Shown here: positions 43,372 to 52,891 of the stretch, one piece after another | Layout: each line of letters opens with the position of its first letter | Numbering within the stretch: position 1 is the stretch's first letter | Origin: Ferruginibacter sp. | Lineage (GTDB): Bacteria > Bacteroidota > Bacteroidia > Chitinophagales > Chitinophagaceae | Direction: 5' to 3' | Assembly (NCBI RefSeq): GCF_028288465.1 | Contig: NZ_JAQBNR010000060.1 | Location: 1-64,000, forward strand | Length of the DNA stretch: 64,000 bases | Made by a program: the position numbers and the translations under genes | The notes under the pieces: model-generated | Told to the model about the DNA's origin: nothing | Database searches by the model: none | Seen by the model: only the letters and a program-made list of their open reading frames with translations

Positions 43372-43809
43372 TCATATTTTGTTTCTGTTGATTTTTGATA
43401 ATTTTTCATCAATACTCCAACGATAACAGGGCATTGTTGTCAATAAAAATGCACCAGCACAAACGGCGAACACGGAATAATCCAGTGGTTCTTTTACGCC
43501 AAAAGAAACGGACATTGCCAGCGCAAAGAAAAGGGTGAGTACAGTTGCACCTAAAGCTGCCAGTTTTGTTTTATATCCCACCAGCAATGTAATTGCTATC
43601 AGCGTTTCCAGTACAGTGCTTGTAAATGCTAAAGATGGAATAACACTTTTTGGTGCAAAAGAATTTACCTCGGCAGTATAGGTTAAAAAATTCTTCCAAC
43701 CAGATGAACGGCTGCCCCACAATGAAAGTCTGCTTGCCACGGCAGATAAAAAGCCGGCTGCCAATGCAAGTCTTAGCAACAGCGACGCAATTGCCTGATG
43801 TTTTTTCAT
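43372..43809 (-). CDS. DoxX-family membrane protein
   Basis: The 145-residue protein has four membrane helices and the DoxX pattern: LLLRLALAAGFLSAVASRL at the start, a loop with WKNFLTYTAEVN, then ETLIAITLLVGYKTKLAALG. DoxX proteins are small quinone-linked or redox-stress membrane proteins. It lies 19 bp behind the cupin gene and is the last gene of the cupin-DoxX pair. Confidence 0.9.
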   Translation of the reverse strand: MKKHQAIASLLLRLALAAGFLSAVASRLSLWGSRSSGWKNFLTYTAEVNSFAPKSVIPSLAFTSTVLETLIAITLLVGYKTKLAALGATVLTLFFALAMSVSFGVKEPLDYSVFAVCAGAFLLTTMPCYRWSIDEKLSKINRNKI

Positions 43810-43828
43810 AAATGCTTTGTTTAAAGTT

Positions 43829-44188
43829 TTACTTCTCTATAATTTCCACTTCTTCGGGTACAATAAAAATCATCTCACAGCCGCTATCTGTTTTTACAAA
43901 ATGTTTAAAACCCGGTGGAGTATAGAGGTAATCACCGGCATTCAGTAAAGTATTATTTACCAAACAACTTCCTTTGGTTACAAATATTTCTTCACCACCA
44001 GGGTGGTTATGATATGGATATTTTGCGCCAGGCTCAAATTTCAACAGAATGCTGGGTGGCCGTTGCTGCTGCTCATCAAAGCGAAGTATTTTTACGAAAA
44101 TTCCGGTTGTGTCAACACCTTCTTCCTGCAAAGGTGTCCAGTTCATTTTGCCCGTGCTGGCAACATAGTTTTGCATGTCAGTATTCAT
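43829..44188 (-). CDS. Single-domain cupin (ChrR-like)
   Basis: The 119-residue beta-barrel has the cupin metal motif YHNHPGGEEIFVTKG (two histidines and a glutamate) and the second motif PPGFKHF with the third histidine. The layout matches ChrR/anti-ECF cupin-like or acetylacetone-cleaving-like small cupins. It is co-transcribed with DoxX and follows an AraC regulator by 95 bp. A sensing or detoxifying role for a small reactive compound is plausible but not shown. Confidence 0.9.
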   Translation of the reverse strand: MNTDMQNYVASTGKMNWTPLQEEGVDTTGIFVKILRFDEQQQRPPSILLKFEPGAKYPYHNHPGGEEIFVTKGSCLVNNTLLNAGDYLYTPPGFKHFVKTDSGCEMIFIVPEEVEIIEK

Positions 44189-44223
44189 AATAATTGTGGT
44201 TTAACTGATTAATAGTTACAACA

Positions 44224-44231
44224 CAAAAATA
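44224..44231 (-). promoter_or_regulatory. -7 element of the cupin-DoxX operon
   Basis: On the minus strand TATTTTTG matches TAnnTTTG exactly, leaving a leader of about 29 bases before the cupin ATG. No good -33 TTTG is present, which fits a promoter that depends on an activator such as the adjacent AraC protein. Confidence 0.45.
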
Positions 44232-44283
44232 CTTTTGCCGCGTGGACTGAACCATAGACAATGTTGAGAAAAGCATGTAAGAT

Positions 44284-45072
44284 TTAAAGCGAATAACTGC
44301 TTTGATAGGACTTTGGGGAAATCCTGGTGTGTTTCTTAAAAAATTTTGAGAAGTAAAATGGGTCGCTAAACCCGAGTTTATAAGCAACTTGCTTTACTGA
44401 TAAATCGTTATAGGTGAGCAGCCTTTTTGCTTCCGAGGCGATGAGACCGTAGATAACATTTTGGGCTGTTTTACCTGCGTGTAGTTTCGCCAGTTCATTC
44501 AATTTTATTTCCGTAGTGCCCAACATTTTTGCAAATTCGGCAAGTGTATAGTTCTGCTCAAAATTATCTCTTACCGCTTCTAAAAACTTCAGGAATAACG
44601 CATCGGGTTTCCAGATTTCATCTCCCCTTTTTACTTTGGCCCTGTTAATTTCAACTAATATTAATTCAATCCTGGAATGAACAGAAATGAGGTATTGATA
44701 AGGCTGTTTTTCTAATTCCCCGGTAATACAGTTTAGTTCACTTTCAATGATCTTTTTGTCTGCGGCTATCACTTCATTCATTGCAAAATGACAAAACAGT
44801 CCATTGTGAAAAATCAGTTCAATATCATTATCATTTTTACAAAAAAAGTCTAATGTAAATTCAAGCACAAAGCCTTTTGCTTTAGTTGTTTTTTTTATAC
44901 TGTGAATTTGCCCGGACGTAACTGTGATTACTTCACCTGTGGTTAATTTAAATTCTTTTTCATCAACAGTTATACTCACATTACCCGCAGTACAATAAAC
45001 CAAGACATATTTCATGATACGCCTTGGTTTACTCAGCTCAGCTGCTTTTTCTAACGCTGTTATTGCAATCAT
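44284..45072 (-). CDS. AraC-family transcriptional regulator
   Basis: The 262-residue regulator has an N-terminal cupin-like sensing domain (about 20-150) and a C-terminal double helix-turn-helix (about 165-260). The latter includes SVKQVAYKLGFSDPFYFSKF and the family ending KKHTRISPKSYQSSYSL. It lies 95 bp upstream of the cupin-DoxX pair on the same strand and probably controls it. Confidence 0.93.
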   Translation of the reverse strand: MIAITALEKAAELSKPRRIMKYVLVYCTAGNVSITVDEKEFKLTTGEVITVTSGQIHSIKKTTKAKGFVLEFTLDFFCKNDNDIELIFHNGLFCHFAMNEVIAADKKIIESELNCITGELEKQPYQYLISVHSRIELILVEINRAKVKRGDEIWKPDALFLKFLEAVRDNFEQNYTLAEFAKMLGTTEIKLNELAKLHAGKTAQNVIYGLIASEAKRLLTYNDLSVKQVAYKLGFSDPFYFSKFFKKHTRISPKSYQSSYSL

Positions 45073-45191
45073 TTGGTTTCGTTAAAGTAATCTCAATTAT
45101 GGTACAGCAGGCTCAACTTCTTTCCATTTTCCATTGCTACTCTTTTACCCCACACGTTTTGCCACTGCAGTACCTTCTTCTGGGGTACGTC

Positions 45192-47078
45192 TTACCACCC
45201 GATTCCGTAATCTTCCCCATTATTGGAAGAGCCGCCCCAGAAGGAACCGTGTTTCCAGTCGAACCAGATCGCATTGATAGGCCCGCTTGATCTGTCTTCG
45301 AATGACAAGGTGTAGCCCATCCTTTTTAATTCGGTTTGTACAGCTTCGGGTGTACGGTTGTTTAATAATAAACTGCCGGGCCTGGGTTTGCGGTCATCTG
45401 TTTTTGTACCACCAAGCGAAAGCCATAGCTGATTGGAATTGATATTAGCCGCCTCGCAGGCTTGCTGCACCGTCATACCAAACTCTGCCATGTTTAAAAA
45501 GAATTGCAGCAGGTTTTGATCCTGGGTGTCGCCGCCCTGCACAGCAAAACTTGCATAGGGTTTTCCTTCTTTCATAGCCAGAGAAGGCGTTAGGGTAACC
45601 CGTGGCCTTTTACCAGGCGCTACTACGTTAAAAGGATTGAGCACAGAATCAAGTACAAAACTCTGCATCCGCTGGCTCATGCCTACCCCTGTGTGCCCTG
45701 CAATGCAGGCAGGCAACCAGCCGCCTGAAGGGGTAATGGAAACAACCCATCCGTCTTTATCTGCGGCTTCCACCGATGTAGTGCCACGCCATAAACGATC
45801 CATGTAAGCTGTATCCGGCATAGTGAACGCGTTTTCCCGTACATCATGCCGCGGAACAAAATTTCTTTTGCTGGTGTCGGGCGTATATCCTCTTTGTTGT
45901 AATAAATTGATGTACGGATTTATTTTTCCTTCAAAAGGATATGGGTTGCCGGGTCCGATGGTACTATCATTTTTATCCCAGTCAATTAAACCAGCCCGTT
46001 GTTTGGCATACGCTTTACTTAATAAGCCTTTCATGGGCTGGTTAGTGGCAAAGCGGGGATCTCCATAATAAAAATCACGGTCAGCAAAGGTGAGGCTCAT
46101 GGCCTGGTACAACGTATGAATATATTTAGCGCTGTTATACCCCATCGCTTTCAGGTCAAAATTTTCCAGCACATTCAATGCCTGCAACATAACAGGTCCC
46201 TGCGTCCATTGCTGCAATTTATATACTTCAATGCCTTTGTAATTAACATGGGTTGGTTCTTCTTCTACGGGCTTCCATCTTGCTAAATCTTCCATCGTTA
46301 TTAAGCCGCCCTGTTCCTGGCAACCCCGTACAAATTCTTTGGCGATATCACCTTTATAAAAACGATCATAAGCCGCCATAATCGCATCTTTGCGATATTT
46401 TCCTTTTTTCAATGCCTCCTGTTCGGCTGCTATCATTTTCGTCAGCGTCTGCAATAAATCTTTTTGTACAAAAATTTCACCCGCTTCCGGAGCTTCCCTT
46501 TTTTCGCCCAAATGCGGAAAGAAAACGGCTTTGCTGTACGGCCATTCTTTCAACATTGCTTTATTACGCTCCATACTATTGGCCGTTTGTGCTTCTATGG
46601 GGTAACCAGCAGCGAGTTCCATAGCGGGCGCCAATACTTCTTTCAAACTCATGGTGCCGTATTGGGATAACATGTAGCATAGGCCACCAATGGTACCGGG
46701 CGTTGTAGCTGCCAGCGCGCCATATTCAGGAGGAAAATTATATCCCTTGCTTTTAAAAAATTCAACCGTTGCGCCTGTGGGTGCCACGCCCATTGCATTA
46801 ATAGCAATTACTTTTTTTGTTTTTGGATTATAAATCAATGCCTGGGTTTCGCCTCCCCAGCTCAATACATCCCACATGGTACAAGTAGCAGCCAGCATGG
46901 CACAGGCAGCATCCACGGCATTACCGCCTCTTTGAAATATAATAGCCCCCGCGGTTGCTGCCAACGGCTTGCCGGTAACGGCCATCCAGTTTTTTCCATG
47001 CAAAGGCGGCTTCTGTGTAGATTGTGCGGTAACTACCACAGATAAACAAATGGTAAATAAAAGAAATGGCAGTTTCAT
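45192..47078 (-). CDS. Exported gamma-glutamyltransferase family protein
   Basis: The 628-residue protein is read from MKLPFLLFTICLSVVVTAQ, a clear signal peptide; an in-frame ATG 32 codons upstream gives no better start. The large subunit begins with WMAVTGKPLAATAG and GGNAVDAACAM. The autocleavage and nucleophile threonine lies in WRGTTSVEAADKDGW near residue 432, followed by small-subunit elements such as VTLTPSLAMKEG and GGDTQDQNLLQF. GGTs cleave and transfer gamma-glutamyl groups, for example from glutathione. The TTS after the cleavage site differs from the common TTH, which occurs in several distant family branches. Confidence 0.9.
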   Translation of the reverse strand: MKLPFLLFTICLSVVVTAQSTQKPPLHGKNWMAVTGKPLAATAGAIIFQRGGNAVDAACAMLAATCTMWDVLSWGGETQALIYNPKTKKVIAINAMGVAPTGATVEFFKSKGYNFPPEYGALAATTPGTIGGLCYMLSQYGTMSLKEVLAPAMELAAGYPIEAQTANSMERNKAMLKEWPYSKAVFFPHLGEKREAPEAGEIFVQKDLLQTLTKMIAAEQEALKKGKYRKDAIMAAYDRFYKGDIAKEFVRGCQEQGGLITMEDLARWKPVEEEPTHVNYKGIEVYKLQQWTQGPVMLQALNVLENFDLKAMGYNSAKYIHTLYQAMSLTFADRDFYYGDPRFATNQPMKGLLSKAYAKQRAGLIDWDKNDSTIGPGNPYPFEGKINPYINLLQQRGYTPDTSKRNFVPRHDVRENAFTMPDTAYMDRLWRGTTSVEAADKDGWVVSITPSGGWLPACIAGHTGVGMSQRMQSFVLDSVLNPFNVVAPGKRPRVTLTPSLAMKEGKPYASFAVQGGDTQDQNLLQFFLNMAEFGMTVQQACEAANINSNQLWLSLGGTKTDDRKPRPGSLLLNNRTPEAVQTELKRMGYTLSFEDRSSGPINAIWFDWKHGSFWGGSSNNGEDYGIGW

Positions 47079-47452
47079 GTGTGTTGTATTTAATGTACTA
47101 AAGATAAAGTTTATAATGGCCACACGAATAACGCTGATTGACCTACTGTATAAAGAAGCAATTTTTCCCGGCATTTAATGAAACATTCCCTGGAGTTTTT
47201 TTGCTTGCATTAGCCAAAAGAAAAAGCAATGCAATTAAAGAAAGAATCCGCATGGTATTGTAATTAACATGTGATGTTGGTTTCTTCTATCCTGGTATGC
47301 TTAAATTTTTCAGCGCTGTTGTGATAATTTAATCAGGTATCCTGAAGATATACAAATTTGTCTTTTCATACAAATGGATATCAAAGTCAGGCCTCAATTG
47401 TATACTTTTATGACTTGTTTGATAACGAGCTTACCAGTACCGCAATAAAAAT
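47079..47452. other. Divergent intergenic region upstream of GGT
   Basis: Apart from the 36-codon secreted frame at 47143-47253 these 374 bp hold no supported gene. TAAAGATA at 47099-47106, read on the minus strand as TATCTTTA, is a one-mismatch -7 box for GGT with a leader of about 14 bases. Confidence 0.35.
47143..47253 (-). CDS. Possible small secreted peptide or gene remnant
   Basis: This is a 36-codon frame, ATG at 47253, beginning MRILSLIALLFLLANASKK. That is a textbook signal peptide with likely cleavage after ANA. The rest is only about 19 residues (KTPGNVSLN, then a cysteine and an aromatic tail). It lies 64 bp upstream of the GGT start, same strand. It may be a short secreted peptide or the surviving 5' end of a lost gene. 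Short frames with chance hydrophobicity occur, so confidence is low. Confidence 0.3.
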   Translation of the reverse strand: MRILSLIALLFLLANASKKTPGNVSLNAGKNCFFIQ

Positions 47453-49750
47453 ATGTATCAGAAATTGGCCCATCATCTCAAAGAAATTGTCTTGCTGCTT
47501 CTTATATCAGCCTGTTTGTTGGTAACAACAATGTATGCACAAACCAACCTTGCAACGGATTATTTTAAAATCAGTATTAACAGCAAAGGGTTTATTACCA
47601 GTATGAAAAATAGTACGGTACAACCTAACCGGGAGTTTGGTATTCCCGGCAAACCATCTCCCTTGCTGTGCCTGCATAACAGCCGCAAAAAAATCTATTA
47701 CGAACCACAAAAAGCATCTTTTTCACGAGCCAACACAATGCTTTTTTTAAAGTACATCAACGGCTCCGTGGCTAAACTTAAAATAGAAACAAAAGCAAAG
47801 TATTTTACATTCACCCTGCTATCACTTAGCAACCGCAGCGGCATTGATGATGTGCAGTGGGGATCGTATTACACCAATATTACCAACCTTTTTGGTGAAG
47901 TGATTGGAGTAGCAAGGGATACCAGCGATGCAGGTAATTATGCCATTGGCGTTTTATCCCTTAACGATCAAACTACAGGCGGTAAATCAACCAACGTGGG
48001 TGATTGTGCACCCTTTCAATATGTAATTCACAGCCCTGATAAAAAGCGGTTTCCCCTGCCGGCGAATTTGCATGAAGGACAGGTATTTTCAATTGGCGGC
48101 GACGGAATAAGTGATGTAGCTTTTTACTCACACCCTGAACCGTATTACAGAATTTTGTACGGCAATTCAGCAGAAGTAAATGAACAGGGGCAGATTTCAA
48201 TCGCATATCATGCGGCTGACAGAACAAAGGGCAAAACAATTTTATTCTCCTTAATTCCGCAATTGCCCACCAATTCCCCCAATCACATTGAAGTAGAACC
48301 GTTGCCTGGTGTAGATTTCATTGGCTCATCCATAGCCCTGTGGGGTTGTGCGGATAGTATCGCATTACTATCAGTGATTAAAAGCATTGTTCAGTCAGAA
48401 GGGTTACCCTGGCTTACAGTTAATGGTAAATGGATAAAAGATCCTGCGGCTTATGTGCCTGATGTTGCGAGTTATGGGAATAATTACGACAGTATCATTT
48501 CTTATACCCAACAACTGGGGTTTAAGGCGATCCAGTTGGAGGATTTGCCCATGTTTGGTGCAGACAGAAACAACAATGGATATATCGACGGTACCACCTT
48601 TCAAAATAAACCGCTTGTGTTCACGTCTGGTAACCAATCTCACAAAGAATTTACGGACAGCTCCAACCGGATAGGTATATGGGCAGGGAGGCATACCATC
48701 ATGACCTCATTAAGACGCGGCACAAAAGATGTTAGCCCGATTCCATCTGATAACCTCTGCTACCAGTTTAAAAAAGTGCTGGTTAACAAACTCTCTTCAA
48801 GTGATACTGTAATTGAAGTTGCAAACCCGGCTTACCTGGAGGAAACCGGAAGCTGGGAAGGGCATGAAAAAAGTTTGAACATCCTGAAAATTGGAAAGGA
48901 ACTGATCTATTATGCAGGTGTTACAAAAACCAATCCTTATATACTGCAACATGTTACCCGGGGTTACTGGGGCACAACACCAGCAAACCATCAGCAAGGC
49001 GACACGATATATAAACTGCAGGTGACCATTGGGTATGGATACGATGGCTTGATACCAGGCATGCAGTTGCAGGATTCTATTGCCGCTTATTATGCGGATA
49101 TGAGCAACATTAACGGCCTCTATTTTCATGATTGGGATGGGCAGGAATTTTTGTTTAACCAGGGACATGGATATTACTCGGTTAAAAGGTTTCACCGGAA
49201 ATTATTTGAAAAAGCAGCCGCTTATCACCTGCCTGATTTACGCATAACAGGCGCTACACTTTCCGAAGGTTCATGGCATTATCAAAGCGTTTGGAATGTT
49301 GGCGGAGGAACCAATATGTACGACCTGGTATCGCGGAAATGGGGAAGCACCACATCGGAAGGAAAAGACCTGCGGGATGTTGCCTATGCGAATTATTTTC
49401 CGGCAAGTTTTGGTATCAATTTCGGTTTGGATTCTTCATCTACCGTTGCAAACTATAACCATATTGAAGCCATTGCTATTGGCTCTGGTGCAACCTACCA
49501 GATACCACTTTCAAAATTATTAGTGGAAGCCTGTACCAGTAAATATGCCATATTCAGCACCATCAAAATTTGGGAGCAGGCAAGGGCTGCCAACGCTTTT
49601 TCCCGGACAGTAAAAAAGCAATTGGCCGATCCGGCAAGAAACTGGCAACTGGAACAAGTAGATAACAACCATTGGAAATTGTATTCAATCACTGATGACA
49701 CACGCTCTTCTTTCATGCTGCTGACAAGGGATACTGCAGGAGGTTATTAA
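47453..49750 (+). CDS. Large secreted protein, possibly a glycoside hydrolase
   Basis: The 765-residue protein has a signal peptide (VLLLLISACLLVTTMYAQ). I do not recognise the family with confidence. The first 270 residues look like a beta-sandwich (FKISINSKGFITSMKN). The middle has alternating beta strands and helices like a TIM barrel, with acidic strand ends in IQLEDLPMFG and YFHDWDGQEF, as in clan GH-D (GH27/36) enzymes. A calcium-type loop DRNNNGYIDG lies near residue 370. The end of the protein is another beta-rich region. Carbohydrate hydrolysis at the cell surface is an inference. Confidence 0.6.
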   Translation: MYQKLAHHLKEIVLLLLISACLLVTTMYAQTNLATDYFKISINSKGFITSMKNSTVQPNREFGIPGKPSPLLCLHNSRKKIYYEPQKASFSRANTMLFLKYINGSVAKLKIETKAKYFTFTLLSLSNRSGIDDVQWGSYYTNITNLFGEVIGVARDTSDAGNYAIGVLSLNDQTTGGKSTNVGDCAPFQYVIHSPDKKRFPLPANLHEGQVFSIGGDGISDVAFYSHPEPYYRILYGNSAEVNEQGQISIAYHAADRTKGKTILFSLIPQLPTNSPNHIEVEPLPGVDFIGSSIALWGCADSIALLSVIKSIVQSEGLPWLTVNGKWIKDPAAYVPDVASYGNNYDSIISYTQQLGFKAIQLEDLPMFGADRNNNGYIDGTTFQNKPLVFTSGNQSHKEFTDSSNRIGIWAGRHTIMTSLRRGTKDVSPIPSDNLCYQFKKVLVNKLSSSDTVIEVANPAYLEETGSWEGHEKSLNILKIGKELIYYAGVTKTNPYILQHVTRGYWGTTPANHQQGDTIYKLQVTIGYGYDGLIPGMQLQDSIAAYYADMSNINGLYFHDWDGQEFLFNQGHGYYSVKRFHRKLFEKAAAYHLPDLRITGATLSEGSWHYQSVWNVGGGTNMYDLVSRKWGSTTSEGKDLRDVAYANYFPASFGINFGLDSSSTVANYNHIEAIAIGSGATYQIPLSKLLVEACTSKYAIFSTIKIWEQARAANAFSRTVKKQLADPARNWQLEQVDNNHWKLYSITDDTRSSFMLLTRDTAGGY

Positions 49751-49779
49751 TTTACAAAGCCATTGAAAAGCTTGCCTGA

Positions 49780-50190
49780 TCAGCGGCTTGCAGGAACGTT
49801 TTCCTCCTTTTTAAAAGGATTGGGAATGCTTGTATGCATATTTAAATCTCCCGACGTTTGTTTCAACGTTGGCATATTGCTATGAAAATCTTTACCTGGC
49901 AAAAGACACGGCATATTATCTATTGGAAGCTTATATACCCCGGGGTAGTTATTGCCTGCAACAAAAACTACCTGTCCTGTCGTGTCTGATACAACTGCCT
50001 CACTGCTTTTTGAGGGCAACAGTTTCTCTGCGCCAAACAGCAATGTTTGGGGTGTTCCATCAATAAAATTGACCGAGGGGGAATTGTTCACCAACTTATC
50101 AGCGGGCTTTGCCGCGGTTTGTGCCATACAAATATTTGCCGTACAACAATGAATGAGTAATCCGAAAAATAACAATAGTCTTGTCTTCAT
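49780..50190 (-). CDS. Small secreted protein of unknown function
   Basis: The 136-residue protein has a signal peptide (MKTRLLLFFGLLIHCCTANICMAQ). The mature part is low in aromatic residues and rich in proline, asparagine and serine, suggesting little fixed structure. No family was recognised. It converges on the large secreted protein gene with a 29-bp gap between stops. Confidence 0.55.
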   Translation of the reverse strand: MKTRLLLFFGLLIHCCTANICMAQTAAKPADKLVNNSPSVNFIDGTPQTLLFGAEKLLPSKSSEAVVSDTTGQVVFVAGNNYPGVYKLPIDNMPCLLPGKDFHSNMPTLKQTSGDLNMHTSIPNPFKKEENVPASR

Positions 50191-50626
50191 AAATAGCGCA
50201 TTTTAAAACGTAGCGTCAATGGAGTGCTGGTTTACACACCGTTTGATTAAGCAGTGTGTAGTGAAACTACAAAAAAATATCAAGAATAATATGCCTGTGT
50301 CATCCTTTTATGGTAATTCGTCTGGTGAAAAGCATTTTTAAATTTCTATAAGCAGATGATCTTGTAAGATTGCAGTGATAACTTTGCCGTTGGAGGAGTG
50401 TAATTCGCCAAAGATAAAAATGTACAGCTAACGAATAAGCTGCAAACCATCCTTTTCCTGAAGCAGAAGTGCCAGTGTAGATGTGCAACCGTGAAAGGCA
50501 GGCTTTTGACAACCCGGTACGTTGTAAAAAATAAATTTGCGAGCTGTATAGATGAGTTTATTTTTTCTGAGGCAGTCAAAGAATTTAGGATTAATATTAG
50601 TTATCTAAAAAATTATCATAAAGCTG
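50191..50626. other. Intergenic region without supported gene
   Basis: No gene is supported in these 436 bp. An exact -7 box TAAATTTG at 50532-50539 on the plus strand faces away from every nearby gene start; see the rejected items. Confidence 0.35.
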
Positions 50627-50974
50627 TCAGGCAGTCATAAACCTGCACCCTAGTACAGCTGAAACCGCATCATCAAATGCGCAGAACCGTTCGTTTGTCA
50701 ATGCCAGTATTTCATCCAGGTAGTTGGTTCCGGCATACTCGGCAGTGATTCTGTCAACGTAATCTTCTTTTGCCGCAGTGTACTGAATAATAAACCGTTT
50801 TTCGTTTTCTTTCCTATCGGGATAGCCTGCATCGCTGCTGTAAAATTCCATGAGTTTTGTAAAGTAGGAGAATACACCATCCAACACCCCGTTCTCCTTC
50901 TCTGTGTAGTACTCCTCTTCTGATTGGTTTGGTTTTAAAACCGGATTCAATCCCCTGTACACAATTTTCATCAT
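50627..50974 (-). CDS. Small cytoplasmic protein of unknown function
   Basis: The 115-residue protein has no signal peptide and is rich in glutamate, lysine and tyrosine (EEEYYTEKENGVLDGVFSYF). A helical second half contains YVDRITAEYAGTNYLDEIL. Family not recognised. It stands alone, with 276 bp to the next gene. Confidence 0.55.
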   Translation of the reverse strand: MMKIVYRGLNPVLKPNQSEEEYYTEKENGVLDGVFSYFTKLMEFYSSDAGYPDRKENEKRFIIQYTAAKEDYVDRITAEYAGTNYLDEILALTNERFCAFDDAVSAVLGCRFMTA

Positions 50975-51250
50975 GGCATAATTTTTTGGTTACTACAAAG
51001 CTATCAGGTATTCAGTAAACGTTATACGGTTATGACAAAGTTCATATCATAAACTGACGAAGATCAAAACACCAGCTGACTTAGCCGGCTGGTTCAATCG
51101 GTTGGAGATTTGTAACTTTCGTTAAGCTGCTTTATAGTAAAGACAACCACTTTTGAATACCCGGTGCTACTATCATCTGATCAGCTACTATTTCGACAGC
51201 GGCGGTTTACACCCTGCTGCTTTACCCGGTTTTGGATATGGTTGGTCCTT

Positions 51251-52891
51251 TTAGAAGTAATTTGCAGACAACGTGGTAACCGACTTTGCTTCGATGATAA
51301 TATTATCTGCAGGCAATACAGACCTCGCAAGATTTTTAGCGCCGCTCGTTGTATACACATCAAAAGTATTGCCCGCAATATGAATGGAATTACCCAATCC
51401 ATCCAGCGTAATTTTTTTGATGTCATTGCTCATATTGATAATTACTACCACGAGTTTTTTTGTACGCTCATCCTTATAGGCAGACACCATGAACGACGCC
51501 GCAGCAGTGGCATCATCGATTCCGGCAATACTGGCCGAAACTCTTTTCATACCGGGGCGAACAAACCTGGAAAAGTTACCCATACACCAAAGTTGTTTTG
51601 AATCCAGAACCAGGCCATCTGTCCTGCAACCATTCACGTTTATATTACCGGAAGGATCATTGATGTATACCAACCCGTCACTGTAATCGTAAGGATTTAT
51701 TGCCAGCCACCAAGACCAGGAACTGACATTTGCAAAAACCAGATCGTGGTGAATTGTTTTGGCTACATATAAGCCGTAATCGATTGTTGTGTGCCTGGGA
51801 GAACCGCTGTACTTACCGCACACATCACCTAAAATACCAAACTCTGTTTGCCAGATGCCGAGCGAGGTATCTGTTGCGTTTCTTTTATTGTTTAAATCAA
51901 TCCTGGTTGCAATCAAAATATTGTCGGGGCAGGTTGTAAAATAACTATGACCGGCTACTACTTTTTCCACCTGGGTCACGTTGGCAAGATAATTGGCAGA
52001 AGCCTTGTTAAACCAGTTGTAAAGCTGGTCGCCACGATCGCCTGCATAAGGATTTGTGATAAAATTTAACTGCGCCGCCTCCCCCAATATAATTTTAGTG
52101 CCGCTGCCGGCTGACTGCAACCCAGGGCCCAGTAATTTTGCCAGGTCAGCCATCTCTGTATTGGTTGCCGCACTTCCTTCCTGGCTGGCATTGGTCCCAC
52201 CCCAGTTCCATTGCGGCTCATTAAAGGGGCTCAGGTAATCAAAATTAAAGTGGGCTGAAACAGTGCTTAAAAACCTGACATAGTCAGCTATCTTACCCGG
52301 TTGAATATTAAAGCTGTTACCACCACCGCCATGCGCCATGCCATCTCTTGTAAAATAAACGGGTGGAGAAACACTAAACGCATGAACATACTTTACTCCC
52401 ATGCCTTTGGCCGCAGCTAAAAACCATTGAGCCCCTTCCTGCTTTGACCAATTGTAAGTACCATCCGCATTTAAGAAACACTCCTCTCTTCTCCACTCAT
52501 CCGGTATACCGCTGGTGCCACCCTGTTCATAACTGCCAGCGCCAATATTAAAACGCCAAAGCGACAATCCGATTCCTTTAGGAGAGCCATCTGCCGCAGT
52601 ATCCAAACTAAACAGGTAATCTGCAATTTTATTTTTTTTGTTTACGTCGCTCCACCTCCCAACGAATTTTGCAGTCCAGCTATCAGAAGCACCAAAACTA
52701 TGAATGGTTTGTTTAACATCTGCCAGCTGAATGCTGATTGTTGTTTTTATATTGAGCAGGCAGGTATCAACACCATTGTATAAACAAGCACTTGCTGGCG
52801 GTGAACCCGGGGTCTTGTTACATCCGGCCAATAGTAATATAACAGCTGTTTGCCATAGCGGAAATCTTCTAACTAAATTTATTGTTTTCAT
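51251..52891 (-). CDS. Secreted GH30-family glycoside hydrolase lipoprotein
   Basis: The 546-residue protein has a lipoprotein signal (AVILLLAGCNKTPG). The (beta/alpha)8 barrel carries SPPVYFTRDGMAHGG and the acid/base glutamate in LSPFNEPQWNW (near residue 223). The nucleophile glutamate is in WQTEFGIL (near 349). A C-terminal beta-sandwich follows the barrel, with ATAASFMVSAYKDE. This is the GH30 plan, and the closest named activity I recall is endo-beta-1,6-galactanase. It probably acts at the cell surface on plant or algal galactans. No SusC/SusD pair is nearby, so it is not part of a classical polysaccharide utilisation locus. Confidence 0.88.
   Translation of the reverse strand: MKTINLVRRFPLWQTAVILLLAGCNKTPGSPPASACLYNGVDTCLLNIKTTISIQLADVKQTIHSFGASDSWTAKFVGRWSDVNKKNKIADYLFSLDTAADGSPKGIGLSLWRFNIGAGSYEQGGTSGIPDEWRREECFLNADGTYNWSKQEGAQWFLAAAKGMGVKYVHAFSVSPPVYFTRDGMAHGGGGNSFNIQPGKIADYVRFLSTVSAHFNFDYLSPFNEPQWNWGGTNASQEGSAATNTEMADLAKLLGPGLQSAGSGTKIILGEAAQLNFITNPYAGDRGDQLYNWFNKASANYLANVTQVEKVVAGHSYFTTCPDNILIATRIDLNNKRNATDTSLGIWQTEFGILGDVCGKYSGSPRHTTIDYGLYVAKTIHHDLVFANVSSWSWWLAINPYDYSDGLVYINDPSGNINVNGCRTDGLVLDSKQLWCMGNFSRFVRPGMKRVSASIAGIDDATAAASFMVSAYKDERTKKLVVVIINMSNDIKKITLDGLGNSIHIAGNTFDVYTTSGAKNLARSVLPADNIIIEAKSVTTLSANYF

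Noticed and set aside
47079..47174. N-terminal extension of the gamma-glutamyltransferase
   Set aside because: The signal peptide begins at the internal Met encoded at 47078; the extension has no export or family features.
50505..50539. TTTG plus exact TAAATTTG promoter-like pair on the plus strand
   Set aside because: The spacer is 23 bases, longer than normal, and no plus-strand gene starts within 2.7 kb. A small RNA cannot be excluded but nothing else supports it.
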